Assembly: GCF_002262885.1 (NCBI RefSeq)
Contig: NZ_NKYF01000011.1
Span: forward strand, 62,001-126,000
Reading direction: 5' to 3'
Source: Pseudonocardia sp. MH-G8
GTDB taxonomy: Bacteria > Actinomycetota > Actinomycetes > Mycobacteriales > Pseudonocardiaceae
Length of the DNA stretch: 64,000 nucleotides
Shown here: piece by piece, positions 1-7,722 of the stretch
Position numbering within the stretch: the stretch's first letter is position 1
Layout of the letters: every line of letters starts with the position of its first letter
Program-made: the position numbers and the translations under genes
Notes under the pieces: generated by a model
What the model was told of the DNA's origin: nothing
Databases searched by the model: none
Seen by the model: the letters and a program-made list of their open reading frames with translations, nothing else

Positions 1-3000
1 TTCGACTACGTCAACCGACGCATGCGACATGGCGGCGCGCGCCAGGTTCCAGTTCAGTCGACGCATGGTGTCGACGACCGCATCATCATCGCGGCCTGCC
101 CCCTCGGCAGCGCCCCGGTTCTCGCTCCGTTCAACCAGCGGTCTGCGGGTGAGCTCAGTACTGCGCCGCCCTCAAGAACGGAGCAGCCGCCGTGGACCAG
201 CCTGCTGAACTACTACCGGGACTGTCTGCTCGCTGACGGCACCGAGCCCTCGCTGATGACTGTGTCGCCGCACGCCACCTCCTACACCTGCCTCCGAGGG
301 TTCGAGCGCCTCCTGAGCGGCGAGGTGGACGATGACGGCTGCACTGCCCTTCCCCCTGAGGCGCTTCCGCTCGTCGACGCGATGGCCGAGCAGGACGCCG
401 AGCTCTGGGCCGGGTACCCATCCGTGGTCCTCACCGGGCCACGCGACGGTCGGCCGTGGCATCAACCGAAGTTTGCGCCACTCCTCGTGCGCCGCGTCGA
501 GCTCGTCGACACCGGCGGCGAGGTCCGTTTGCAGCCCTACGGCCCGGTCCAACCTCACCCACGTCTGGCCGAGAGCTGGTTGGGCAAGGAGGAAGCGGCG
601 CAGCTGATCGACACATACCAGTCGAGCTGGCACGGCGGCCAGCACGATCGCATGGCAGCCGACGCGAGCAACCTCCTCATGAACGAGTTCGAGCTGCCCT
701 GCGTGCAGGAGCTTCGTCCCGAGCAGCTCGACGATCAGATCGACGTCCGCACGCCCGGTCATGGCGCCCGAAACGTCGCAGTGCTCTTCCTCGCCCCGCG
801 CAACAACAGGGCGTCGAAGAAGCTCATCGACGACCTCGCCGACATCGCACAGCGAGCCACGCACATCCGCTCGACGGCACTCGGCGCTCTCTCCCCCGAT
901 CCGGCGGAACGCGCCGAGGCCCTCGCGCACAGCGAGCCGCCACCCGCGCGTCCCGTCACTCCGCTCGCCAGTAACGAGGCGCAGAGCGAGGTCATCTACT
1001 CAACCATGACCCGCCGCATCACCGTCGCGACCGGCCCGCCAGGCACCGGTAAGAGCCAGCTCGTGGCCAACGTGGTTGCCACCGCGGTCGCGAACGGCCA
1101 AACTGTTCTCGTTGCCTCGACCAACAACGGCGCAGTGGACGAGGTCTGGCGACGGTGCGAGAAGCTCGTCCCAGGCAGCATGGTGCGCACCGGTTCCGCC
1201 GGCGGAGAGCGGGACTACACCGAAACCGAAGGTGCCGGCCTCAGAACACTTCACGCGGTGCCGGCGCCCACACACAACATCCCCACAGCCGCGGCGCGGG
1301 TGGACATGGCTCATGGTCACCTGCAACGCACCCACCAGGAGCTCGCCCAGATCGCGGCCGACGAGCAGACTCTGCGCCGGACCGGCGAAGCGCGGGAGAT
1401 GCATGCCTCGACGCTCCAGTTGCCGGTAGCAGACCTCATCCGGCTCCTGCCTGACCCAGGTCGTGTGGCTGTCAAGGCGAGACGGCTGGCTAGCGCCCGC
1501 TTCTTCGGAGCGCTACGGCGCAGATGGTTCCTGGATTCGCTCGCGGTTCCCCGGTCCGAGGGCGACCTGGTCCCGAGATGCCGTGCACTCGCCGACTTCG
1601 CAGCAGCAGAGTCGGCCTGGCGAGCAGCTCGAGGACGCGGCGAACACGATCGGGACCGCGAGCTCGCCGCTGCCCTCGCGACCGCGCAGGTTCAGGTCCG
1701 GGCGGCATCTCGGGATCTCCTGGAGTCCGTGATTCGGACGAACGCCCGCGACGGGGCTCGCCGAATTCTCGGTCTTCAGGGCGCGCGGGACGCCGACCGC
1801 AGCGATTGGTTCGCGGTGAAGGAGGTGCTCGGACGCGGCCGCGCACCGAGCGCGTTCCCCGCGGCACCGGCCTGGGCGGTCACCTGCCACTCGGCGCGGC
1901 GCTTTCCACCCGAGCCGGCCCTCTTCGATCTCGTGATAGTCGACGAGGCGAGCCAGTGCGCCATCCCGCACGTTCTGCCCCTGCTCTTCCGAGCCCGACG
2001 TGCCTTGATCATCGGTGATGTCATGCAACTGTCTCACATCACCAAGATCAGCCCGGCCAAGGAAGGGATGATTCGACGCGATGTCAGCCTGCGCGCGGAC
2101 TGGCTGGAGAAACACCGCCTCGCTTTCCGCCGGCATTCGGCCTTCCATGCGGCCGAGCACTCCGTCGGCGGAAGCCGGCTCCTCGATGAGCACTTCCGCT
2201 GCCATCCAGCGATCATCGCCGTGTCGAACGAGCTCTTCTACGACGGCGCGCTCACGGTCCTCACAGACACCCGCGATCGACCCTCCCTCCCGCTGCGCCC
2301 GATCTCCTGGCGCAACGTCGCAGGACGGGCGGCGCGTCCCCGCTCCGGCGGTTCGTGGGTCAATGAGGACGAGGTGAGCCACGTGGGAACCCTCGTCGCT
2401 CGCCTGGTGGATCATCTACCTGCCGAGGCGACGATCGGGGTGGTGACCCCCTTCAAAGCCCAGGCCGACGCGCTGTCCGACCAGCTTCGGCAGCACGATG
2501 AGAATCAAGTCCGCGTCGGCACTGTGCACACCTTCCAGGGCGGCGAACGCGACGTCATGATCTTCTCGCTCGTCGCCGGTACTGGAATGCACACAGGAGC
2601 GATCGGCTGGGTCGACCAGCAATTGAACCTCTGGAACGTCGCCATCACCCGAGCTCGCACCCACCTCATCGTCGTGGGCGACGCGGAGCTGTGGAGCGCA
2701 CGGGGTGGAGTCGCCGCCAAGCTGTTCGAAGCCGCTGACGACCACGGATCCCGAGCCACGTCGAGCGACGACGCAGACGGCTTGCTGCAGCGTCTTTACC
2801 AGGCCCTGTCCTTGGAGAACGGGCAGACGGTCACGCTCGGAGAGCGAATCAACGGCCACCGGGCCGACGCGCTCGTGCAGAGCGCCGACGGCAGCAGCCA
2901 CGCAGTCCTGCTCGACCGGGCCTCGCACGATGACACCAATGGATCCCGCCTTCTCCAGCTGATGTTGCGCCGGCGGGAGCTGTTGGACAGCGCGGATTCG

Positions 3001-3051
3001 CGGCGCGCAGCCGTGCGGTTCCCGGCGTGGAGGTTGTTTGACGTTCGGTGA
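1..3051 (+). CDS. SF1 DNA2/NAM7-like helicase with nuclease-like C-terminus (5' end outside window)
   Basis: ATP-dependent superfamily 1 helicase, probably a nucleic-acid-processing effector of a defence system. The frame is already open at base 1 and the first ATG (base 22) has no ribosome binding site, so the true start lies upstream. Counting from that ATG, Walker A is GPPGTGKS (about residue 340), Walker B is VIVDEASQ (about 640), motif V is TFQGGERDV (about 835), and motif VI NVAITRARTHL (about 870) closes the ATPase. The last ~110 residues (GHRADALV...AVLLDRA...VRFPAW) look like the Vsr/REase-like tail common in such helicases, but the acidic/Lys catalytic set is not clear and may be degenerate. 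Convergent with the remnants on the minus strand downstream. The family is clear; the biological role is inferred from context. Confidence 0.85.
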   Translation, partial: FDYVNRRMRHGGARQVPVQSTHGVDDRIIIAACPLGSAPVLAPFNQRSAGELSTAPPSRTEQPPWTSLLNYYRDCLLADGTEPSLMTVSPHATSYTCLRGFERLLSGEVDDDGCTALPPEALPLVDAMAEQDAELWAGYPSVVLTGPRDGRPWHQPKFAPLLVRRVELVDTGGEVRLQPYGPVQPHPRLAESWLGKEEAAQLIDTYQSSWHGGQHDRMAADASNLLMNEFELPCVQELRPEQLDDQIDVRTPGHGARNVAVLFLAPRNNRASKKLIDDLADIAQRATHIRSTALGALSPDPAERAEALAHSEPPPARPVTPLASNEAQSEVIYSTMTRRITVATGPPGTGKSQLVANVVATAVANGQTVLVASTNNGAVDEVWRRCEKLVPGSMVRTGSAGGERDYTETEGAGLRTLHAVPAPTHNIPTAAARVDMAHGHLQRTHQELAQIAADEQTLRRTGEAREMHASTLQLPVADLIRLLPDPGRVAVKARRLASARFFGALRRRWFLDSLAVPRSEGDLVPRCRALADFAAAESAWRAARGRGEHDRDRELAAALATAQVQVRAASRDLLESVIRTNARDGARRILGLQGARDADRSDWFAVKEVLGRGRAPSAFPAAPAWAVTCHSARRFPPEPALFDLVIVDEASQCAIPHVLPLLFRARRALIIGDVMQLSHITKISPAKEGMIRRDVSLRADWLEKHRLAFRRHSAFHAAEHSVGGSRLLDEHFRCHPAIIAVSNELFYDGALTVLTDTRDRPSLPLRPISWRNVAGRAARPRSGGSWVNEDEVSHVGTLVARLVDHLPAEATIGVVTPFKAQADALSDQLRQHDENQVRVGTVHTFQGGERDVMIFSLVAGTGMHTGAIGWVDQQLNLWNVAITRARTHLIVVGDAELWSARGGVAAKLFEAADDHGSRATSSDDADGLLQRLYQALSLENGQTVTLGERINGHRADALVQSADGSSHAVLLDRASHDDTNGSRLLQLMLRRRELLDSADSRRAAVRFPAWRLFDVR

Positions 3052-3109
3052 GATTTCCGCTTGCCCGGCACCGTCCGAGCACGATCGACAACAGCCCGCG
3101 GACGTGCGC

Positions 3110-3654
3110 GCGCTAAGGGCCTTGGAGATCCCAACACTGTGCAGTCCTGCCGGACCGCAGCTGTACCCGCCGCTCAGCACCAGCGCGTCCTCCCGCCCCT
3201 TGGTCATCCCGCGCCCGGCCCACTCCCAGCCCAGCGCGCCCTCGAGCACGCGGCCCTCGTGGAGGCGCAAGTGCGCGTCGTTCGTTCCGGTGGCCGGCTC
3301 GGGACGCCAGTACGCCGGGTCGTTGGTTAACACGACGACGTCGGTGTCCACGATGCCTCGGCGACGAAGGACTCCGTCCGCACCACCGCCTTGATCACGT
3401 CGTAGCGGTTGATGTCGTGTGGCGACTGGTCGGGCAGGTCGAACTGCTCGCCGTCGATTTCCCCTGGAACCGGCGGACCAGGTACCTCGGCTCGATCGTC
3501 GCCGCCCGTATCCCGCCGCTGCCAGGCGGATGCGAGCAGCCGGATCGGCCTTCTGCAGCTGCCACACGAGGGCATGCTGGCGGTCCGCTTCGGAGTGGAA
3601 GACCGGGCGGTACTCAGCGAGAGCGGCCATCGCGGCGCCAACGTCACCCCGCAT
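3110..3654 (-). pseudogene. frameshifted PD-(D/E)XK-like protein gene
   Basis: Remnant of a hypothetical actinobacterial nuclease-like protein, readable only by switching frames. The N-terminus (RPVFHSEADRQHALVWQLQ) runs in one frame from the ATG at 3654. EPRYLVRRFQG appears in a second frame near 3490. GEIDGEQFDLPDQ to VRTESFVAEA continues in a third. VVVLTNDPAYW, HEGRVLEGALGWEWAG and DALVLSG return to the first frame near 3345. Intact relatives, as I recall them, carry an ELKY-type E-x-K motif where EPRY now stands, and roughly 15 residues before it appear deleted. The ATG overlaps the end of the upstream 185-aa gene by 11 bases, so the pair was probably translationally coupled. The 3' boundary is approximate because similarity fades near 3160. 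Pseudogene status is firm; the nuclease assignment is inference. Confidence 0.7.
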
Positions 3655-4201
3655 CTGCGTCCTCGGGGTCCGCCAACCCGAGCAGGTCCCACCGCCCCAG
3701 CCAGCACTCCATCCTGGCGGTCTTGATCCCGTGGTGCTCCGAGTCCTTCGTCACCGCTCGCTGCCCGCCGTTGCGTGCCAGGTAGTCCTCGTGCTCCCTG
3801 CGGATGTCGTTCACGACCCACGGCTCCGGCGCCACGTAGTACCTGGTCGCGCCGCTCGCGAGGTCGACGAACGCCCACACCGCGTTCGCCCGCGGCGCCG
3901 GGTTGGCACCCTCGCGGATGCTGGTCTGCCAATCGCCCCGGCGCCGGGTGAGCACCCGGACCCGCCGCCGTCCGGTCGGCGTCTGGACCAGGAGCTCGGT
4001 CCGTCGGCCGTTGCGGACCTCCCGCACTGTGCCGCCGCGGTACTCGACCGCCCGGGTCACTGCCGCCCGCCCGGCGGCTGCCACCTCGGCACTGCTCGGT
4101 TTCGCGGAGACGCCCGCGGACGGCTGCGTGGCCGGCCTGCGTAGTGCCGGGAGCGCGATGCTCCGCCGCGGCGGCCGTTCGGTGCCCCACTCTGCTGTCA
4201 T
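3644..4201 (-). CDS. hypothetical protein, possible DNA-interacting partner of a decayed nuclease
   Basis: 185-residue soluble protein with no signal peptide or membrane segment. The basic N-terminal ~45 residues are low complexity. A compact domain follows (VWAFVDLASGATRYYVAPE, WVVNDIRREHEDYLARNGG, HHGIKTARMECWLGRWDLL). I know this pattern from unnamed actinobacterial proteins in which a beta-hairpin FVDL is followed by a conserved W-x2-ND-I and a terminal HH-x-I...W-x-RWDLL; the fold may be restriction-endonuclease-like, but I cannot show a complete catalytic set. The ATG at 4201 is the first in frame. The stop overlaps the ATG of the decayed PD-(D/E)XK-like gene. It appears intact although its partner is broken. 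Function unknown. Confidence 0.55.
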   Translation of the reverse strand: MTAEWGTERPPRRSIALPALRRPATQPSAGVSAKPSSAEVAAAGRAAVTRAVEYRGGTVREVRNGRRTELLVQTPTGRRRVRVLTRRRGDWQTSIREGANPAPRANAVWAFVDLASGATRYYVAPEPWVVNDIRREHEDYLARNGGQRAVTKDSEHHGIKTARMECWLGRWDLLGLADPEDADAG

Positions 4202-4350
4202 CCGATGTTCCGTTCGTCAGATCCACCCCGATGTCCCGTGCCTTGATCGGTATTCCGGCGCCTCGCGTCACAGCCCCGGTGGACGACCACACGAACGGCT
4301 CAAGGCATTCGTCGCCGACTGGCCGAGACACTCGCCCCGGACCCCGAACG

Positions 4351-4791
4351 TCAGCGAACGACGACCAGCTCGCCCTCGAACCGGAGCCGCGCGGTGCGCA
4401 CGCTGAGGTCGAGCGCGACGTCCAGGCGCTCGGTCACCCCGGCGATCCGCCGCTTCCACTCGAACACCGCCAGGACCTCCCGATACAGGTCCCTGCGCTC
4501 GGCACCGGCCGCCGCCCGCGACACCCCCACCATCGCGTTGACGAACTCCCGCAGCGGGATTTCCTCGGGCGGGCACTCGACTCCCTCCGGCGGGCGCCGG
4601 TACCCGGTCCACGCTTCGGGCACCCTCGCCGCGGGCCAGACGACCGGTTCGAACGACTCACGGCGCAGCCCCGGCGGAAGGTGCCGCAGGATCGCCTCCC
4701 TCCGCGAGGTCGCCACCCGGCTCAGCCCGAACCCGTTCGCGACCAGACGTGCGAGCCGGTCGAGGTGGATCGAGCCCTCGGCCGTCACCAC
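4351..4791 (-). pseudogene. DUF3320-type C-terminal fragment of a large helicase-like protein
   Basis: 146-residue open frame that looks like the last part of a DUF3320/DUF4011-class helicase-nuclease rather than a free-standing protein. EGSIHLDRLARLVANGFGLSRV, FEPVVWPA and EIPLREFVNAMVGVSRAA match the usual DUF3320 layout (winged helix-like segment, FVWP strand, EI...NAM). It opens at tandem GTG codons with an in-frame TAG 42-44 bases upstream, and no helicase domain precedes it. A ~20-codon coding-like stretch in another frame (VLDALPARRAAAAV...) ends across its start. Most likely the 3' relic of a deleted gene, though a reused small protein cannot be excluded. The intact helicase at 42444-47687 has a comparable C-terminal extension. 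Confidence 0.5.
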
Positions 4792-4916
4792 TCGTCGAGG
4801 GCGGCCGCCACCGCTGCCGCCGCCCTACGGGCCGGCAGGGCGTCGAGCACCTCCCTTGGTCATCGGTGGTCGCCGCCCGTGAGGTCTGTTCGGGCGGTGA
4901 GGTGGAGCAGCGAGCG

Positions 4917-6707
4917 TCAGAGTGCCTGGTAGTAGTCGCGGATGATTGCTGCCATCAGCTTGCGCCGCTTGGCGAGGAACTCCTGGTAGCTGCCTGCCGT
5001 GACTTCACCGAGGTTAGCCGGGATGGCGTTCTCTGCGAGGTTGACGACGAGGTCATCGGCGGTGGTGATCTCGCCGAGCGTTAGGGTGCCGGTCCCGATT
5101 TGTGTGGCGATCGCAGCCATGTACTGCGCCGGCGGCCTGTTGCTGATACTGATGTTGATCGACGTCTCGGTGAGTGCGAAGTTCGCGACCTGGTTGTAGT
5201 CGCCGCGGTCGGGGTAGCCGTTCTTCTGCAGGTAGTCTTTGGGGACAATGTGGTGGATGTCGCCGGACTGCTGGGTCATCGACGCGACTGTGATGCTCTT
5301 GGAGAGGAAGCCGCGGGCGTTGTTCGCTACCTGCGCGGCGAGGAAGGTCTGGAAGAACGGACTGATCGTGCTCGTCGTTTCCAAGTCGGTGGGGAGGGTC
5401 ACGGCCCAGAAGGCGTCGGACAGCTCGGATTCCTCGACTTGCTTGAGGTAGTTCGCCGGACCCTGTTCGCCGATCCGTCGGATGTCCTGCTCCCAGGTCG
5501 ACTCGAAGCTCCCGGAGTGTCGGCCGGTGAGCATCGACATGACGAACCAGCGCTTCACGATCTGCTTCCGTTCGCCCTCGCTCATCTCCTTGTCTTGTCG
5601 GAGGCGAAGATATAGCGCGTAGGCAAAGTTGAGTGCGTTCTTTGAGTTCACCATGCCAGGCGTGATGAAGCCTGCGGACTTGATGAGCATCAGGAAGTTG
5701 TCGAAGTGGTAGTTGCTGACGATCTGGAGAAGTGCCCGCTCGAGCTTGTCGTAGGCGGCGGGGATCCGCTCCTCGTCGACCTTCCGGGTCTCGGGATCGC
5801 GTCCTGACAGCTCGCTGACGATGCTTGATGCCTTTCCTCGGCTGAAGCCCACGAGACCGGCCACGCGGATGACGTCGCTGTAGGCCGGGTCGTATAAGTC
5901 CTCGGCCTCGTCCTTGAGCCAGCTGATCGCCTTGAGGTAGGACGTATCCGCGAACTCGCGGTCGTTCTCTTCGATGTCGGCGTATGCGTGCGGCGCCACG
6001 GCGAGGTGGCAGAAGTAGTCGATAAGCTTGCGCAGGTTGCGGCCGCGGTCGCCATACGTGGCGATCTTGCTCATGGCGAAGTCGGCACTGCTCAGCGGGA
6101 CACCCTTGGAGTTGATCCTGATGAAGATCTCCGAGACGGTCTCGACGTCGAGGTCGTCGGCGAGCCCGATGATGCCGATCTGTGCGTTCTGGATGCGACC
6201 GAGGTGGGCGAGGTTGGTTTCGAAGGTCTTGGCATCGACGTCGGGGTTTCGTTCCAGGTACTCGCGAGCGAAGGACAGCGGCGACTCGGAGTTGAAGTAT
6301 TCGCTGATGTCGGCGATCCACTGCGGGTTCTTACGGATCACTGGGGTCGTCGTCGCGAACTCCTCGGTGATCGGGTTGAAGGCGATCGTGATCCGTACAG
6401 CCTTGTACCTCTTGTTGATCACCTTGAGGCCGGCCACGGCGGCGCGGAGTGCCGTGATTCGCTGCTGGCCATCGATAAGAATCTGCTGGTGCGCCGCGAC
6501 CTGGCCGCCTTTGAGCTTGGCGCCGACCGACTGCCACGTGATCAGGTATCCGACGGGGTAGCCCTTGTAGAGCGAGTCCATCAGGTCTCGAACCTTCACG
6601 CTGTCCCAGACGAACGGCCGCTGGAGTTCTGGGATCGCGATCCGGTCACTCATCACGTCCGCCAACAGCTGTGTGACCGCGGACTGTGTTACCGAGTACT
6701 TCGCCAT
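4917..6707 (-). CDS. DUF262 and DUF1524 (HNH) domain protein, GmrSD-like modification-dependent nuclease
   Basis: 596-residue protein of the GmrSD/BrxU-like class. These combine a ParB-like NTPase domain (DUF262) with a His-Me-type nuclease domain (DUF1524) and typically cut modified phage DNA. DUF262 is at the N-terminus, with IPELQRPFVWD (residues ~25-36) and the signature IDGQQRITALR (~77-87). The nuclease motif is IHHIVPKDYLQKNGY near 486, followed by NQVANFALT and N-x-SISN. Translation most likely starts at the ATG at 6707, preceded by GAGGAG seven bases upstream; the frame is open nine codons further. Single transcription unit with ~365 bases of non-coding DNA upstream. The substrate (which modified base) cannot be predicted. 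Confidence 0.85.
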   Translation of the reverse strand: MAKYSVTQSAVTQLLADVMSDRIAIPELQRPFVWDSVKVRDLMDSLYKGYPVGYLITWQSVGAKLKGGQVAAHQQILIDGQQRITALRAAVAGLKVINKRYKAVRITIAFNPITEEFATTTPVIRKNPQWIADISEYFNSESPLSFAREYLERNPDVDAKTFETNLAHLGRIQNAQIGIIGLADDLDVETVSEIFIRINSKGVPLSSADFAMSKIATYGDRGRNLRKLIDYFCHLAVAPHAYADIEENDREFADTSYLKAISWLKDEAEDLYDPAYSDVIRVAGLVGFSRGKASSIVSELSGRDPETRKVDEERIPAAYDKLERALLQIVSNYHFDNFLMLIKSAGFITPGMVNSKNALNFAYALYLRLRQDKEMSEGERKQIVKRWFVMSMLTGRHSGSFESTWEQDIRRIGEQGPANYLKQVEESELSDAFWAVTLPTDLETTSTISPFFQTFLAAQVANNARGFLSKSITVASMTQQSGDIHHIVPKDYLQKNGYPDRGDYNQVANFALTETSINISISNRPPAQYMAAIATQIGTGTLTLGEITTADDLVVNLAENAIPANLGEVTAGSYQEFLAKRRKLMAAIIRDYYQAL

Positions 6708-7071
6708 CGCTGCTCCTCGCTTGTTCGGGGACACGCTAGCGGGGACCCCCGGGACGTCCGATCGCGGATCATCCCTCGCCCGGTAGCCGACGATGTGGAC
6801 AGCGTTGCGGCCGGTTTCGCAGCGCGAGCTGGAGTAGCCGCGCGTCCGGTTGGACGTGCCTCGGTGCTTCCTACGTCCCGACGCTGGTCGAGATCGCGGG
6901 CGAGGGCGAGGGCGAGAACCTCGGGATGCCAGGTCTCAGCTCGGCCCCGGTTGGGGCCAGTTCGTAGGCGTGGTGGTGAGCCGCTCGGCTCAGCCTGGAT
7001 CCACCGTGGAAGTAGTCCGTGATTGCGGGTCGTGACGCACGAATGCGCTTCTAATGGGGCAATGGGGCTGC
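6708..7071. other. 364-bp intergenic region without a recognisable gene
   Basis: Lies upstream of the DUF262 gene and downstream of DUF1810, both on the minus strand, so it should hold the DUF262 promoter. Open frames on the minus strand exist (for example one giving DYFHGGSRLSRAAHHHAYEL, another RGRAETWHPEVLALALARDL), but neither has a credible start or a family I recognise. A short simple repeat (gcgagg/gagggc units) lies near 6899-6920. No terminator or promoter could be assigned with confidence. Confidence 0.4.
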
Positions 7072-7491
7072 TCACAACCGCTCGAGCGTTCGCTCGTCGA
7101 GCTCCCCGTCGAAGTAGCGGTCCAGCACGTGCTGGAACTCCGCCCTGTCCGGAGCCGCGCGGGCGAACAGTGTCATCGACGAGCGCAGCTTCAGGTCGTC
7201 GGGCGAGCCGAAGATCTCGTGCGCAGTCCGGCCGGTCGTGCCGGCGACGACCCTCGCGCACTCGACCAGCCGCGGCCCGAGGACCGGGTGCGCCACGTAG
7301 CCGCGAGCCTCGTCGAGCCCGGAGATCGCATACTGCTGCGCCATCGGGCTGTACCCGACGCCCTCGATCTGCGGAAATACGAACCACATCCAGTGACCGG
7401 TCTTACGCCCGCGGCGCAGCTTGGACAGAGCCACCTCGTAGACGCCGTCCTGGGCGTCGACGAACCGTTCGAGGTCGTACGGGTCGCTCAT
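7072..7491 (-). CDS. DUF1810 family protein
   Basis: 139-residue soluble protein that covers the whole DUF1810 family. Diagnostic segments are DLERFVDAQDGVYEVALSKLRRGRKTGHWMWFVFPQ at the N-terminus (given here as the pattern RF-x2-AQ ... L-x2-GRKTGHWMWFVFPQ), then YAISGLDEARGYVAHPVLGPRL, IFGSPDDLKLRSSMTLF and a C-terminal F-x2-VLDRYFDGE. The ATG at 7491 has GGAGG eight bases upstream. Family function is not established. It is widespread in bacteria, often as a lone gene, so a defence role here is only suggested by location. It lies head-to-tail with the SNF2 gene, which ends 231 bases upstream of its start. Confidence 0.85.
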   Translation of the reverse strand: MSDPYDLERFVDAQDGVYEVALSKLRRGRKTGHWMWFVFPQIEGVGYSPMAQQYAISGLDEARGYVAHPVLGPRLVECARVVAGTTGRTAHEIFGSPDDLKLRSSMTLFARAAPDRAEFQHVLDRYFDGELDERTLERL

Positions 7492-7686
7492 CTGCTCGGC
7501 CTCCGGTCGTCACGTCCGCGAGCGCGCGGGTCACCCCGCTTCACGTCCGCGCAGTCGTCGACAGATGCTCCACCATCGATGTCGGCTCGGCGCGGAGGCG
7601 TATCCGGCGGCCACCGGACCACTCACGGTACGAACGCTCGGCGAGGGAACGAGCGCAGCCCGTTCGGCGAGCGGAGCAGCGAGGGA

Positions 7687-7704
7687 GCGGTTCCCCTGAA
7701 CCGC
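7687..7704 (-). terminator. hairpin downstream of the SNF2 helicase gene
   Basis: A perfect 7-bp stem (GCGGTTC / GAACCGC) with a 4-base loop, starting about 19 bases past the SNF2 stop codon on the minus strand. There is no U-tract, as is usual for actinobacterial terminators. Plausible transcription end for the helicase gene before DUF1810. Confidence 0.4.
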
Positions 7705-7722
7705 GTAGGGCCGGTTCGGCTG

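Noticed and set aside
3327..4331. 334-codon minus-strand frame as one gene
   Set aside because: Only its last ~45 codons are meaningful, and they are one piece of the frameshifted pseudogene; the rest is antisense or out of frame with the 185-aa gene.
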